Positions 18,159 to 26,733 of a stretch of DNA of 64,000 bases are shown piece by piece. Position numbers and translations under genes: made by a program. This DNA comes from Schaalia radingae. Its GTDB lineage: Bacteria > Actinomycetota > Actinomycetes > Actinomycetales > Actinomycetaceae. Below the pieces are notes generated by a model. The model was not told the origin of the DNA and searched no databases. It saw only the letters and a list, made by a program, of their open reading frames with translations. The stretch is taken from assembly GCF_900106055.1 (NCBI RefSeq), contig NZ_LT629792.1, positions 1,922,001 through 1,986,000 on the forward strand, written 5' to 3'. Position 1 is the stretch's first letter. Every line of letters starts with the position of its first letter.

Positions 18159-20234
18159 ATGAAGACGTTGAAACGAGCATGGATGCTGGCGATCGGGTTG
18201 ATTGCCGCTTGCGTGATTGCCTCACCTTCGTGGGCAGTATCTCCCGATGAGCTGGATTTTGAGTCAGGATCGTGGGTGGTGGATCCGTCTTCGATGCTCT
18301 CGCCAGATCAGCACTCCACCCTGCAAGAACGTGCATCTGCGGCGCAGAGCGACGGCCACCCGGTACTTTTTGCCGCTATCTCCTCATTTGATTCACTTTC
18401 TCCTGAAGACTGGTGTGAGGACGCCCTCGACAATTTCATCGACGCGACCGGGCAGGACAAAGCGAGCCTGTACGTGCTGGCCTTGGATGACCAGCTTCAG
18501 GGCATGTGCGGGCATTCCGAAGCCAACTCAAACCTGTCTGCAGCATTCGACGCGGCAACTGACGTCATCAATCAGGGCAGTGGGGCCATTACGAGCGATG
18601 AGTTCGTCGCCGCAAGTACCGCGGTTGCTGATGCCTTGACCAGGTCGGGTGCACCGTCACCGTCAGATTCCTCGTCAGGCTCGCCGTCGCAGTCCGGGTC
18701 GGGCACCTCGTTCTGGGCGATCGCGGTGGTGATCGCGGGCTTTCCCGTGCTGTTCATTGCCCTGTATTGGCTCAGGCGCCGCAACAGGCCGCAGCAGAGG
18801 CAGCAGGGGCAGCAGGGTGCGCGTGGTCAGTATGCGGATATGAGCACCGAGGAGCTGGTATCGCTGGCGGGTCAACGCCTGCTCGCCGCTGACGAAACTG
18901 TTCGCAGTGCCACCGATGAGCTGTCGTATTCTCGCGCCCAGTTTGGTCGCAACCGCACTCAGGACTACGACGAGGCGATCCGCCGCGCGCGCAAAACTGT
19001 AGACGCTCAATTCGCGAATCAGCAGAAACTGCTCGAATCAGATGACGAGGGCACGAAGCGACAAGCCGCATTGACTATCCTCCAGGCGCTCGAAGAAGCG
19101 ATGGGGCCACTCGCTCAACAGCACGACGAGTTCGCTGTGATGCGTGAGAAAGAGGCCAGCGCTGATGAGCGTGAACGCGCTGTTCGCGAACGCATCAACC
19201 AGATCGAAGGCATTATTCGCGTTGCCGAGGGCGAATTGCGCACCCTGACGGCTGCATATTCGCACACGATGATCGCCTCGCTGCTCGACAACCCTGAGCA
19301 GGCGCGCACCTTGATCGAATCGGCTCGCACTTCTGCCGATGAGGCTCACGGACTGTTGAATACGGACCGCGGGCGCGCCAACCAGCTTCTCGATATTGCC
19401 GAGCGCGCGCTGGGTCTTGCGCAGGTGCAGGTCGACGCGATTTTGAAGGCGCAGGAAAATGTGGCGCATGCTGCGGACAATCTGTCGCGCGCGATTGCCT
19501 CGATCAGCTCGGATCTTGCGGACGTGACGAAGTTGGGTGCCGACCAGGAGGCCTTTGCGCCGATGCTTGCCGATGCGCATGAGGCGGTGGATAAGGGCAG
19601 GCTGGCGCTGAAGAAGCAGGCGGATCCGCTGGAAGCCCTGGAGTCGCTGCATCTGGCAGAAAGTGCACTCGACGCCGCGTTGGATCCATTGCGCTCCCAG
19701 GCTGAGCAGAGCGAGCGCGCAATTGAGCGTGCCCACAAGCAGCTGTCCAGTGCACGACTTTGGGTTGAGCGTGCGCGTCAATTTGTGCGCTCCTCGGGTG
19801 CATATTCACCTGAGGATGCTCGCTCAGCTCTCGCCCGTGCCGAAGAAGCCTTGCGGCGCGCTGAAGAGCTGGTTGACTCCGACCCCGCTCAATCCGAGGA
19901 AGCGTCCAAGACTGCCTATCAGGCGGCGCATCAAGCCATCGAGGCGAGTAAGCGTGGCAATCAGGATAATCTCTTCGATTCCGATTCGTTACTGAGCAAC
20001 CCCTTCTTGTGGACCCTGTTCGGCTCCAGCCTGGGTTCTAACCGCGGCGGAGGCTACTGGGACGGTTCCGGTTCACGCTACGGTGGCGGAAAGTTCACGC
20101 GTCGCGGCGGTGTGGGTGGCTCTGTCGGTGGCAGTTTCACGCGTCGTGGCTCTAGCGGCCTCGGCGGCGGATTCGGCGGAGGCTTCAGCCGCGGCGGTTT
20201 TGGTGGGAGCTTCGGCGGCGGCTTTAGCCGCTGA
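18159..20234 (+). CDS. TPM-domain membrane protein with coiled coil and Gly-rich tail
   Basis: The 691-residue protein begins with a signal peptide (about 1-27, ending SPSWA). The TPM domain, about 35-165 (VDPSSMLSPDQHSTLQERA), is found in proteins tied to membrane or photosystem quality control. A Ser/Gly linker and one membrane helix (about 186-205, FWAIAVVIAGFPVLFIALYW) follow. Residues about 220-600 are a long Ala/Glu/Arg-rich coiled coil facing the cytoplasm. The tail is made of GGxFxRRG and GGGFSR repeats. The stop interrupts this repeat pattern: after TGA the same frame continues RLGSAFGGDFSRW. pspA, a membrane stress gene, lies nearby on the same strand. The precise function is unknown. 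Confidence 0.85.
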   Translation: MKTLKRAWMLAIGLIAACVIASPSWAVSPDELDFESGSWVVDPSSMLSPDQHSTLQERASAAQSDGHPVLFAAISSFDSLSPEDWCEDALDNFIDATGQDKASLYVLALDDQLQGMCGHSEANSNLSAAFDAATDVINQGSGAITSDEFVAASTAVADALTRSGAPSPSDSSSGSPSQSGSGTSFWAIAVVIAGFPVLFIALYWLRRRNRPQQRQQGQQGARGQYADMSTEELVSLAGQRLLAADETVRSATDELSYSRAQFGRNRTQDYDEAIRRARKTVDAQFANQQKLLESDDEGTKRQAALTILQALEEAMGPLAQQHDEFAVMREKEASADERERAVRERINQIEGIIRVAEGELRTLTAAYSHTMIASLLDNPEQARTLIESARTSADEAHGLLNTDRGRANQLLDIAERALGLAQVQVDAILKAQENVAHAADNLSRAIASISSDLADVTKLGADQEAFAPMLADAHEAVDKGRLALKKQADPLEALESLHLAESALDAALDPLRSQAEQSERAIERAHKQLSSARLWVERARQFVRSSGAYSPEDARSALARAEEALRRAEELVDSDPAQSEEASKTAYQAAHQAIEASKRGNQDNLFDSDSLLSNPFLWTLFGSSLGSNRGGGYWDGSGSRYGGGKFTRRGGVGGSVGGSFTRRGSSGLGGGFGGGFSRGGFGGSFGGGFSR

Positions 20235-20336
20235 CGTCTTGGCAGCGCCTTTGGCGGCGATTTCAGCCGCTGGCCCCTCCGGTTCACTGACGACACCGGC
20301 TCGCTGGGCAGGGAGCCTTCCTGGCGCGCGATTCAC

Positions 20337-21443
20337 TTACTCGCTCGAGCCAGCCGGGCCTTCAGCCACGTCACCGTCCACTCGCGTCGACCAGTGATTT
20401 CCTCCCCCATTACCACTGGCCTCTATGCGCGCGATAAACGGGAGGACCGCATTAAAGTAACCCTGCGGCCGCGAGCGCCGCACATTGTGCACTCCGCCGT
20501 GCACGATCACGCATTCCACACACCGGTTGCCGATTTGGCGCAGGATCTCCATCCCCTCGAGCCCGACCCGCGATTCACCCACAACATCGCCAGTGACAAC
20601 CAGGGTCGGCACCTTCAGTCCTGCCATGACTTCTTCCCATTTGATTTCGGGCGCGACGACTCCCGTCTGAAGAAGCCGCGAGTCGCACTGCTGGCTCGCC
20701 CACAGACCCGGTAAAATCTCACTGCTCGGCGCGGCCCCTGCCGCCAGCTCACGCGTCAGTGCACCGACCAGGTCATTCGCAGTTTCTTGAATCTTAGCTG
20801 CGCGCAGTTTCCCTCGTTCATGAAGCTCTTCGGACGAGCGCGTCCCAAAACGTGCGGGGTCTTCAGCCACGACTGCGTCCACGAGGTCCGGCCTGCGCAG
20901 CGCGACTGCCGCCGCCGTCGCTGCTCCCATCGAATGCCCGATCAGGATTGTTCGCGGCCCACGATTTGTGCCCGAGGGGGACGCTGCTTGGTGAAAGATC
21001 TGGTGCGAGGGAGATCGTCTGCACGCCCGGTCCCGTTCGATCGCGTTCACAACATCGTCGATCAGCTGGTCGCCTGCTCGCGCAAGTTGATCGTCACTCC
21101 AGCGAGGCGATAAACCGTGTCCCCTGGCATCCAAGGCGATAATGCGACGCGAAGGATGCGCCAAGCGAAGCTGAAGGTCGGCCATCGCACCGGCGCAGCT
21201 CGTGATGCCGTGGAGCAGGTAGATCGTGGTGGGGGCCGAGGGATTGCCGGTTTCAATGCGCGCGAGCGGCTGGCTGTCTTCATCTGAGTGCTCAGGTGCA
21301 CCAACCGTGGGTGAGGGTGCGCCCCAGCTGGGAGCGCCGTTCGCAGGTGCGGGCGCACCCTGGTCAGGTGTACCCCGGTCAAGAGCATCGTTCTTCGGTA
21401 TGGGTGAGCCCTGGTCAGAGTCACGTGTGTGCCTGCTCAGCAT
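20337..21443 (-). CDS. Alpha/beta hydrolase with low-complexity N-terminus
   Basis: The C-terminal 300 residues form an alpha/beta hydrolase fold. They show YLLHGITSCAGAM (oxyanion strand), IIALDARGHGLSPRW, nucleophile Ser in ILIGHSMGAATAAA, and a late catalytic His in VIVHGGVHNVRR. The N-terminus is a Gly/Ala/Pro/Asp repeat region (units like QGAPAPANGAP, SWGAPSP), unusual for the fold. The start is put at ATG 21443, with AAGGGG six bases upstream. It may be a lipase, esterase or lactonase; the substrate is unknown. It is divergent from pspA. Confidence 0.82.
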   Translation of the reverse strand: MLSRHTRDSDQGSPIPKNDALDRGTPDQGAPAPANGAPSWGAPSPTVGAPEHSDEDSQPLARIETGNPSAPTTIYLLHGITSCAGAMADLQLRLAHPSRRIIALDARGHGLSPRWSDDQLARAGDQLIDDVVNAIERDRACRRSPSHQIFHQAASPSGTNRGPRTILIGHSMGAATAAAVALRRPDLVDAVVAEDPARFGTRSSEELHERGKLRAAKIQETANDLVGALTRELAAGAAPSSEILPGLWASQQCDSRLLQTGVVAPEIKWEEVMAGLKVPTLVVTGDVVGESRVGLEGMEILRQIGNRCVECVIVHGGVHNVRRSRPQGYFNAVLPFIARIEASGNGGGNHWSTRVDGDVAEGPAGSSE

Positions 21444-21582
21444 TTCTTGCCCCTTCCATGGCATCGCTGAGAGCCGAAAAGTAACTGAGTTGTCGTCGTC
21501 ACCAGGCAGCGGATGCCACAGATCTATAGTATTGAATCGAAGCGTGAGACGAATCACGCCATGAGATACGGGAGGAGCCCCG

Positions 21583-22299
21583 ATGGCAGAGAAGCAGACA
21601 ATTCTAGGACGGATGGCACAGCTGGCGAAAGCCAACATTAACGCTTTGCTGGATCGTGCCGAAGACCCCCAAAAGATGCTTGATCAGCTGATTCGCGACT
21701 ACACCAACTCGATTGCGGAAGCTGAGAATGCTGTCGCACAAACAGTTGGAAACCTGCGTCTGGCCGAACGCGACCATGAGCAGGACACCAAGCTTGCTGC
21801 TGACTGGGGTCAGAAGGCGGCTGCTGCCTCGAACAAGGCTGATCAGGAACGCGAAGCTGGCAACCAGGAGGAAGCCGACCGCTGGGACAAGCTCGCGCGA
21901 GTCGCAATCGGCAAGCAGATCCAGTTCGAGAACGAAGCCAAGCAGGCTGAGCCGATGATCGCCTCGCAGACCGAGGTTGTCAACAAGCTCAAGGACGGCC
22001 TGGCTGTCATGAAGGACAAGCTGTCTGAGCTGAAGTCGAAGCGCGATTCTCTGGTCGCTCGTCAGCGCACCGCCGAAGCACAGACGAAGGTCAACGATGC
22101 GCTTGGCACAATCAACGTGCTGGATCCGACGTCTGAATTGTCACGCTACGAGGATCGCGTCCGCCGCGCCGAGGCGCTCGCTCAGGGCAAGATGGAAGTC
22201 GCATCCTCCAGCATTGAGGACCAGTTCGCAGAGCTGGAAACCGATTCGTCGCAGATTGAGATCGAGCAGCGTCTGGCTGCATTGAAGAAGCACGAGTAG
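21583..22299 (+). CDS. pspA: PspA/IM30 family membrane-stress protein
   Basis: The 238-residue protein is almost entirely alpha-helical coiled coil. It starts with the amphipathic helix KQTILGRMAQLAKANINALLDRAEDPQKMLDQLIRDY, the hallmark of the PspA/Vipp1 group, which forms rings on the inner face of the membrane and limits proton leakage. No TM segment or signal peptide is present. A GGGAGG site precedes the ATG. A strong terminator follows at 22451. No pspBC genes are seen, as expected in Actinobacteria. Confidence 0.93.
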   Translation: MAEKQTILGRMAQLAKANINALLDRAEDPQKMLDQLIRDYTNSIAEAENAVAQTVGNLRLAERDHEQDTKLAADWGQKAAAASNKADQEREAGNQEEADRWDKLARVAIGKQIQFENEAKQAEPMIASQTEVVNKLKDGLAVMKDKLSELKSKRDSLVARQRTAEAQTKVNDALGTINVLDPTSELSRYEDRVRRAEALAQGKMEVASSSIEDQFAELETDSSQIEIEQRLAALKKHE

Positions 22300-22450
22300 T
22301 TCGCCGCGGTGCACCTGCACCTGCGCCGCGAGTGTGCCGCACCGCGCTTGGCTCATACGAGTGCGCACGCATCCTCGCCCAGCTTCCCATATGGAGCGTC
22401 GAGTTTCACTCGCCCATATGAGTACGCCGCGTGCACGCCGAGATTCTTCA

Positions 22451-22485
22451 AACGTCCCATCACCTCTATTGTGATGGGACGTTTT
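22451..22485 (+). terminator. Rho-independent terminator after pspA
   Basis: AACGTCCCATCAC and its complement (13 bp, no mismatch) with a seven base loop are followed by a T-rich run. It separates pspA from the NYN gene. It lies 150 bases after pspA, so another short transcript could end here, but no gene was seen between. Confidence 0.85.
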
Positions 22486-22560
22486 ATATGTTGAACTTTT
22501 AAAAGACTGAGTATGAAAACACGTTTCCTTTCTGAAACGCCTGGGACTAATCTGTAATCC

Positions 22561-23124
22561 ATGGATGAAATAACATATTTAGTCGTCGATGGCGAAAACA
22601 TAGATGCAACATTAGGTATGTCAGTTCTGGAACGCCGCCCTAATCCGGAGGAACGTCCCCGCTGGGACCGCGTTCTCGATGCAGCGACCCACACATGGAG
22701 TCAGCCAACGAAAGGATTGTTCTTCCTCAACGGCTCCAATGGGCACCTCCCGATGGGTTTCATACAGGCTCTGACCGCCATGAATTACACACCAATCCCT
22801 CTGGCGTGCGAGTCCCCCACCGTCAAGGTTGTCGACGTCGGCATTCAAAAAACCCTGTCAGCCATCGCAGAACTCGATGGCGCCTCAGTGATCCTGGCGA
22901 GCCATGACGGAGACTTTGTCCCGCAGGTCCGCGAGCTCCTGTCAATAGGGCGCAAGGTCGCGATCGTGTGCTTCAAGGAGTTCCTTTCCGCCCAGCTCCA
23001 GGAGCTTGTTGACGAGGGACTTGAGGTGCTCGACCTCGAGCATGACCTCGACGCTTTCCAGGTGGTGCTTCCTCGGCTTCAGATCATCGATCTGGAGGCT
23101 TTCGACCCCTTCGCATTCCTGTAA
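22561..23124 (+). CDS. NYN-domain protein (PIN-like nuclease, LabA/DUF88 group)
   Basis: The 187-residue protein covers one NYN domain, a PIN-like fold that cleaves RNA with metal ions. The first acidic motif is TYLVVDGENIDATL near the N-terminus. The second is SVILASHDGDFVPQVREL, where the DGD aspartates would hold metal. A third block is GRKVAIVCFKEFLSAQLQEL. No extra domain is attached. The 5' part is AT-richer than the neighbouring genes. It faces glpD tail to tail across the repeat array at 23295-23597. The substrate is unknown. Confidence 0.82.
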   Translation: MDEITYLVVDGENIDATLGMSVLERRPNPEERPRWDRVLDAATHTWSQPTKGLFFLNGSNGHLPMGFIQALTAMNYTPIPLACESPTVKVVDVGIQKTLSAIAELDGASVILASHDGDFVPQVRELLSIGRKVAIVCFKEFLSAQLQELVDEGLEVLDLEHDLDAFQVVLPRLQIIDLEAFDPFAFL

Positions 23125-23294
23125 GCCCCTCCCTCAACGCTTTTCGGAAGCAGCACCTTTCCGATGCACTCGTGCCGCGATGGCATGCTGGCGTGGTTGT
23201 GCTACAGGCTCGGCTTTCTCAGTGACCAAACCCGCGTGAGGAGTCCCAGATCAGATAGCTCGCAGTGCCCGCTGTCCGCTCACCGCGAGCCTCG

Positions 23295-23597
23295 TGCACC
23301 ATGCCCTAGATCTGTCTTTCGCACATACACGATCCCCTGGATCTACCCCTCACACATGCACATACCCCTAGATTCTCCCTGTTTTTTGCACGATCCCCTA
23401 GATCTAACGCCCCATCATTGTGCCGCGTTCCTCAAAACGCAGGTCACAAGACATTCCAATTTTCGAGGGATGTCCTGTCCTCTGTTGATCTAGGGGGTTG
23501 TGCACAAATCCTCCTAAGATTTAGGGGTTCGTGCAGGAGAGCATTCAGGATCTAGGGGTTCGTACACGAAAGAGGTTAAGACCTAGGGCATTGTGCA
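23295..23597. repeat. Mirror-symmetric array of eight 18-19 bp units, 31 bp period
   Basis: Four left units begin at 23295, 23326, 23357 and 23387, with consensus TGCACGATCCCCTAGATCT. Four right units are the reverse complement and end at 23504, 23535, 23566 and 23597. Spacing is 31 bp on both sides (one interval is 30), three helical turns. All four pairs share one dyad centre at 23446. Paired units match at 14-16 of 18 positions, and the outermost pair shares the variant ATGCCCTAG. The 12-13 base spacers are not conserved. The central 80 bases contain a small hairpin (about 23454-23476). The array lies between two convergent genes, so a promoter operator is unlikely. Confidence 0.9.
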
Positions 23598-23649
23598 GCG
23601 AGCGGTACATGGCCTGATCAACGGAGCACCCACGACAGGCCCAACGAGC

Positions 23650-23693
23650 AACCGGTCAAGATAGTGCGGACTCGTGGCGACAACCGGTCAAGG
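23650..23693 (+). repeat. Direct repeat CAACCGGTCAAG, two copies
   Basis: Two identical 12 bp copies begin at 23650 and 23682, 32 bp apart, next to the mirrored array and with almost the same period. An inverted partial match (TTGACCGG) lies near 23789. No gene is seen between 23598 and 23816. Confidence 0.6.
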
Positions 23694-23816
23694 TCTTACG
23701 AGGCCACGCTATCCGGGGTAAAGCGTGAGGGTGCATCATCCCCGAGCCTCCGCGCAACGCGCCGTTAGCCAAGCGGGGCGACGCGGCGTTGACCGGGGAC
23801 AAAGCTGAGTGCTGAT

Positions 23817-25565
23817 TCAGCCCTGGACGTCAGGAGCAACGTCCTTGAAGGGCCGGATCGGTTCTACCTGCTCGCGGACGGCCTGCGCTTGCTTCTCATC
23901 CCAGATGCCTTCAGCTTCACGCTCAGAATCGCATCGCGCCTGATACGACGCCTTCTCACGCGCGGTCGTTTCTTCATCCCAATCCAGCATTGCAGCCGCG
24001 ATCTGAGCCACCGCATCCAGGGATTCCACTCCGCGATCCTTGTGCTCATAGTGGATGCGGGTACGACGTGTCAGCAGGTCCTCGATGTGCAGGGCTCCCT
24101 CGTACGCAATGCCGAATGCAATTTCCGCCCTGAGATATTCAGGCGCGCCGGGCAACTCGTCTCCGAGAGAAGGATCCTCCTTAATCATTGACAGCACCAA
24201 CTCGATATCGGCCCCGTATCGATCCAGGAGATCTTCGACGTGGTCGACGCTTAGACCAGACTCTTGCGCCAATTTCTTGCGGGATTCCCACATCGCGAAG
24301 TAGCCGTTCGCTCCCTCGAGCGGTGTCTTTTCTGTGACGCACGGCTTGTTCTTCGCCCCAGAGCCGAGCGCAAAGTCCACTGCGTCCTGCGCCATCTGGC
24401 GATACGACGTCAGCTTGCCTCCCGCGATCACCGTCAGCCCAGGAGCGGCTTCCGTCACCGTATGTTCACGCGACACTTTCGTGGACTTGGTTTCGTCATT
24501 GTCGAGGGTTCCGGGTTGAAGCAGCGGACGCAGACCGGCATACGTGCCGATAATGTCGTCACGCGTCAGCGGGGTCGCCAGCACCGAGTTGGCATGTTCA
24601 AGCAGGTAGTCGATATCCTCCCTGTCGGCAACAGGTTCGAGGCGATCCTCATGGTAGGCGGTGTCTGTCGTGCCGATGATCCAGTACCGCTTCCACGGAA
24701 TAATGAAAAGCACGGATTTCTCGGTACGCAGGAAGATACCGACTTTCGACTTGATCGCATCTTTGGGCACCACGATGTGAATACCTTTCGATGCCAGAAC
24801 TTTCAGTCCCCCGCCGGTGTGCGCCAGCGACTGCGTTTTCTCAGTCCACACACCCGTCGCATTGATGACGCTACGAGCTTTGATATGCAAGTCTTCGCCA
24901 GTTTCGAGGTCCACCACATGCGCCCCTCGAACCCGGCCAGAGGAATCCTGATCAAGTTCCTGAACCTGAACCCGGTTGGCAGCCAGCGCACCGTAACGCA
25001 CCGCCGTGCGCACAAGCGTCACCACCAGGCGCGCATCATCTACACGCGCGTCGTAGTAGACGATCGATCCTGTTAACGCATCGGGTTTGATGGCGGGCGC
25101 CAGCTTCAGGGACCCTTTCTTCGAGTAATGCTTCTGGATCGGAACAGACCCGCGGTGCGCAAACTGGGCCAGTACGTCATACATCCCGACACCGATAGCC
25201 GAATACGTGCGCTCAATGACCGGAATCTTCAACGGCCACAAGAACGGCTGCGCCTTCACCAGGTGAGGAGCGTTCTGCGTCAGCAGCAGACCGCGTTCCC
25301 GCAAGGATTCGTTCACGAGTTTGAAGTCGAGTTGGTACAGGTAGCGCAACCCGCCGTGCACCAGTTTCGAGGAGCGCGACGAGGTACCCGAGGCCCAGTC
25401 CTGCGCTTCCACGATTCCCACCCGCAGGCCACGCGTGGCGGCGTCAACGGCGATACCTGCTCCTGTCACTCCGCCACCGATGACGAGTACATCCAGCTCG
25501 GGGCCTGACGCCATCTCCTGCAGGGCATCGTGTCGGGCTGTGGGTGATAGAACTGGGATACTCAT
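23817..25565 (-). CDS. glpD: Glycerol-3-phosphate dehydrogenase, FAD-dependent
   Basis: The membrane-associated flavoenzyme oxidises glycerol-3-phosphate to dihydroxyacetone phosphate and passes electrons to quinone. The FAD Rossmann motif is VLVIGGGVTGAGIAVDAATRGLRVGIVE, followed by DWASGTSSRSSKLVHGGLRYL, a family signature. The C-terminal helical domain (about 400-580) is complete. The total of about 582 residues is normal. The start is placed at ATG 25565 because GGAGAC lies before it; the ATG 12 bases upstream overlaps that site. The gene is divergent from a SorC regulator. No glpF or glpK lies nearby. Confidence 0.96.
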   Translation of the reverse strand: MSIPVLSPTARHDALQEMASGPELDVLVIGGGVTGAGIAVDAATRGLRVGIVEAQDWASGTSSRSSKLVHGGLRYLYQLDFKLVNESLRERGLLLTQNAPHLVKAQPFLWPLKIPVIERTYSAIGVGMYDVLAQFAHRGSVPIQKHYSKKGSLKLAPAIKPDALTGSIVYYDARVDDARLVVTLVRTAVRYGALAANRVQVQELDQDSSGRVRGAHVVDLETGEDLHIKARSVINATGVWTEKTQSLAHTGGGLKVLASKGIHIVVPKDAIKSKVGIFLRTEKSVLFIIPWKRYWIIGTTDTAYHEDRLEPVADREDIDYLLEHANSVLATPLTRDDIIGTYAGLRPLLQPGTLDNDETKSTKVSREHTVTEAAPGLTVIAGGKLTSYRQMAQDAVDFALGSGAKNKPCVTEKTPLEGANGYFAMWESRKKLAQESGLSVDHVEDLLDRYGADIELVLSMIKEDPSLGDELPGAPEYLRAEIAFGIAYEGALHIEDLLTRRTRIHYEHKDRGVESLDAVAQIAAAMLDWDEETTAREKASYQARCDSEREAEGIWDEKQAQAVREQVEPIRPFKDVAPDVQG

Positions 25566-25759
25566 CTGCGTCTCCATCGATCGTGTTGTTGGACCGTACT
25601 TCTTTATCGCGACATTGAGTCGCGCTGCCTGCTCGCGCTAATCGATCACGCTCTTAGACGCGCTTCTCGATCGTGCTTGACGAGTTGTTGCCTTCATTAT
25701 CTCAGAAATGCACGTCTACCCAAAGGTGTTGGGCATTTGTGCATGAGAGACTGGGAGTC

Positions 25760-26725
25760 GTGAGCAAACGTGATGAGCTGGCACTGCAAGCGGCCGTTCT
25801 GTACTACATCCGCGAAGAAAAGATGGAGGCGATAGCCTCCCAATTGAACATGTCGCGCTCGTCGGTTTCACGCCTGCTGTCCTACGCCAAAGAGGTGGGA
25901 CTGGTGCGCATCCAGGTGCAGGACCTGGCCGGTGCGCGCACCGACCTGGAACGCGAAATTGCGCAGGCGTTCCACGTCAACGCAGTCGTCGTCCCTGTTT
26001 CATCAGTAGACACCCCTGTCGCCACGCTTGAATCGGTGGCGCAGGTGGCCGCGGCGCAGCTCGCCAACTTGATGCAACCTGGCGCCACGCTTGGAATCGC
26101 CTGGGGCAATACAACAGCAGAAGTCACGCGCCACTTGACCAGGACTCCCCTGCCCAACGTCACGGTCGTCCAGCTCAACGGGGCCGGCAATGCGGCACAG
26201 TCAGGTGTCCCGTACGCGGGTTCAATCATGTCGCGCGCTGCTGAAGCGTTTGGTGGCCAGACGGTCTACTTCCCCGTCCCCGCGTTCTTCGACTATGCCG
26301 ACACTAAAGAGGCACTGTGGCGCGAACGCTCAATTCGCCAGGTCCTGACGACGATCGAGTCGTCAACCGTGGCACTGTTCGGTGTGGGTTCGCTCGACGC
26401 AGCGCTCCCCTCGCACGTGTATTCGGGCGGATATCTTGACGCCACCGAACTGCACGCAGCACGCGCCGACGGAGTAGTGGGCGACGTCTGTACAGTACTG
26501 ATCCGCGAAGACGGCTCAACGAATATGGAGCTCAACCATCGAGCATCCGGTCCCATGCCCGACGTATTGCGGCGCATCCCCGTGCGGCTGTGCGTCGTCT
26601 CCGGCGTCTCGAAAGCGATTCCCTTGCTGGGAGCGTTGCGTGCAGGGGTGATGACGCACCTGGTGGTCGACTCCGAAGCGGCACGCGCACTGCTCAACCG
26701 GATGAACCGCGAGCACGGTCAGTGA
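25760..26725 (+). CDS. SorC-family sugar-responsive transcriptional regulator
   Basis: The 321-residue protein has a helix-turn-helix at about 20-45 (EKMEAIASQLNMSRSSVSRLLSYAKEVG) and a SorC/DeoR-type sugar phosphate domain after residue 55. Segments GIAWGNTTAEVTRHL and LFGVGSLDA form the effector site in this family. A phosphorylated sugar or polyol is the usual effector. The start is GTG 25760, which gives the canonical family N-terminus; GTG 25739 is an alternative. Divergent placement from glpD suggests control of glycerol-phosphate oxidation, which is inference. Confidence 0.88.
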   Translation: MSKRDELALQAAVLYYIREEKMEAIASQLNMSRSSVSRLLSYAKEVGLVRIQVQDLAGARTDLEREIAQAFHVNAVVVPVSSVDTPVATLESVAQVAAAQLANLMQPGATLGIAWGNTTAEVTRHLTRTPLPNVTVVQLNGAGNAAQSGVPYAGSIMSRAAEAFGGQTVYFPVPAFFDYADTKEALWRERSIRQVLTTIESSTVALFGVGSLDAALPSHVYSGGYLDATELHAARADGVVGDVCTVLIREDGSTNMELNHRASGPMPDVLRRIPVRLCVVSGVSKAIPLLGALRAGVMTHLVVDSEAARALLNRMNREHGQ

Positions 26726-26733
26726 TTGTCTCG

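Noticed and set aside
19038..19781. Long minus-strand frame inside the TPM gene
   Set aside because: It is antisense to the Ala/Glu-rich coiled-coil region, which produces long false frames.
23295..23597. Array read as a CRISPR
   Set aside because: Units are only 18-19 bp, half are inverted about one centre, spacers are 12-13 bp and no cas gene is present.
23951..25076. Plus-strand frames antisense to glpD
   Set aside because: GlpD is complete and well conserved; the opposite frames show no family and no ribosome sites.
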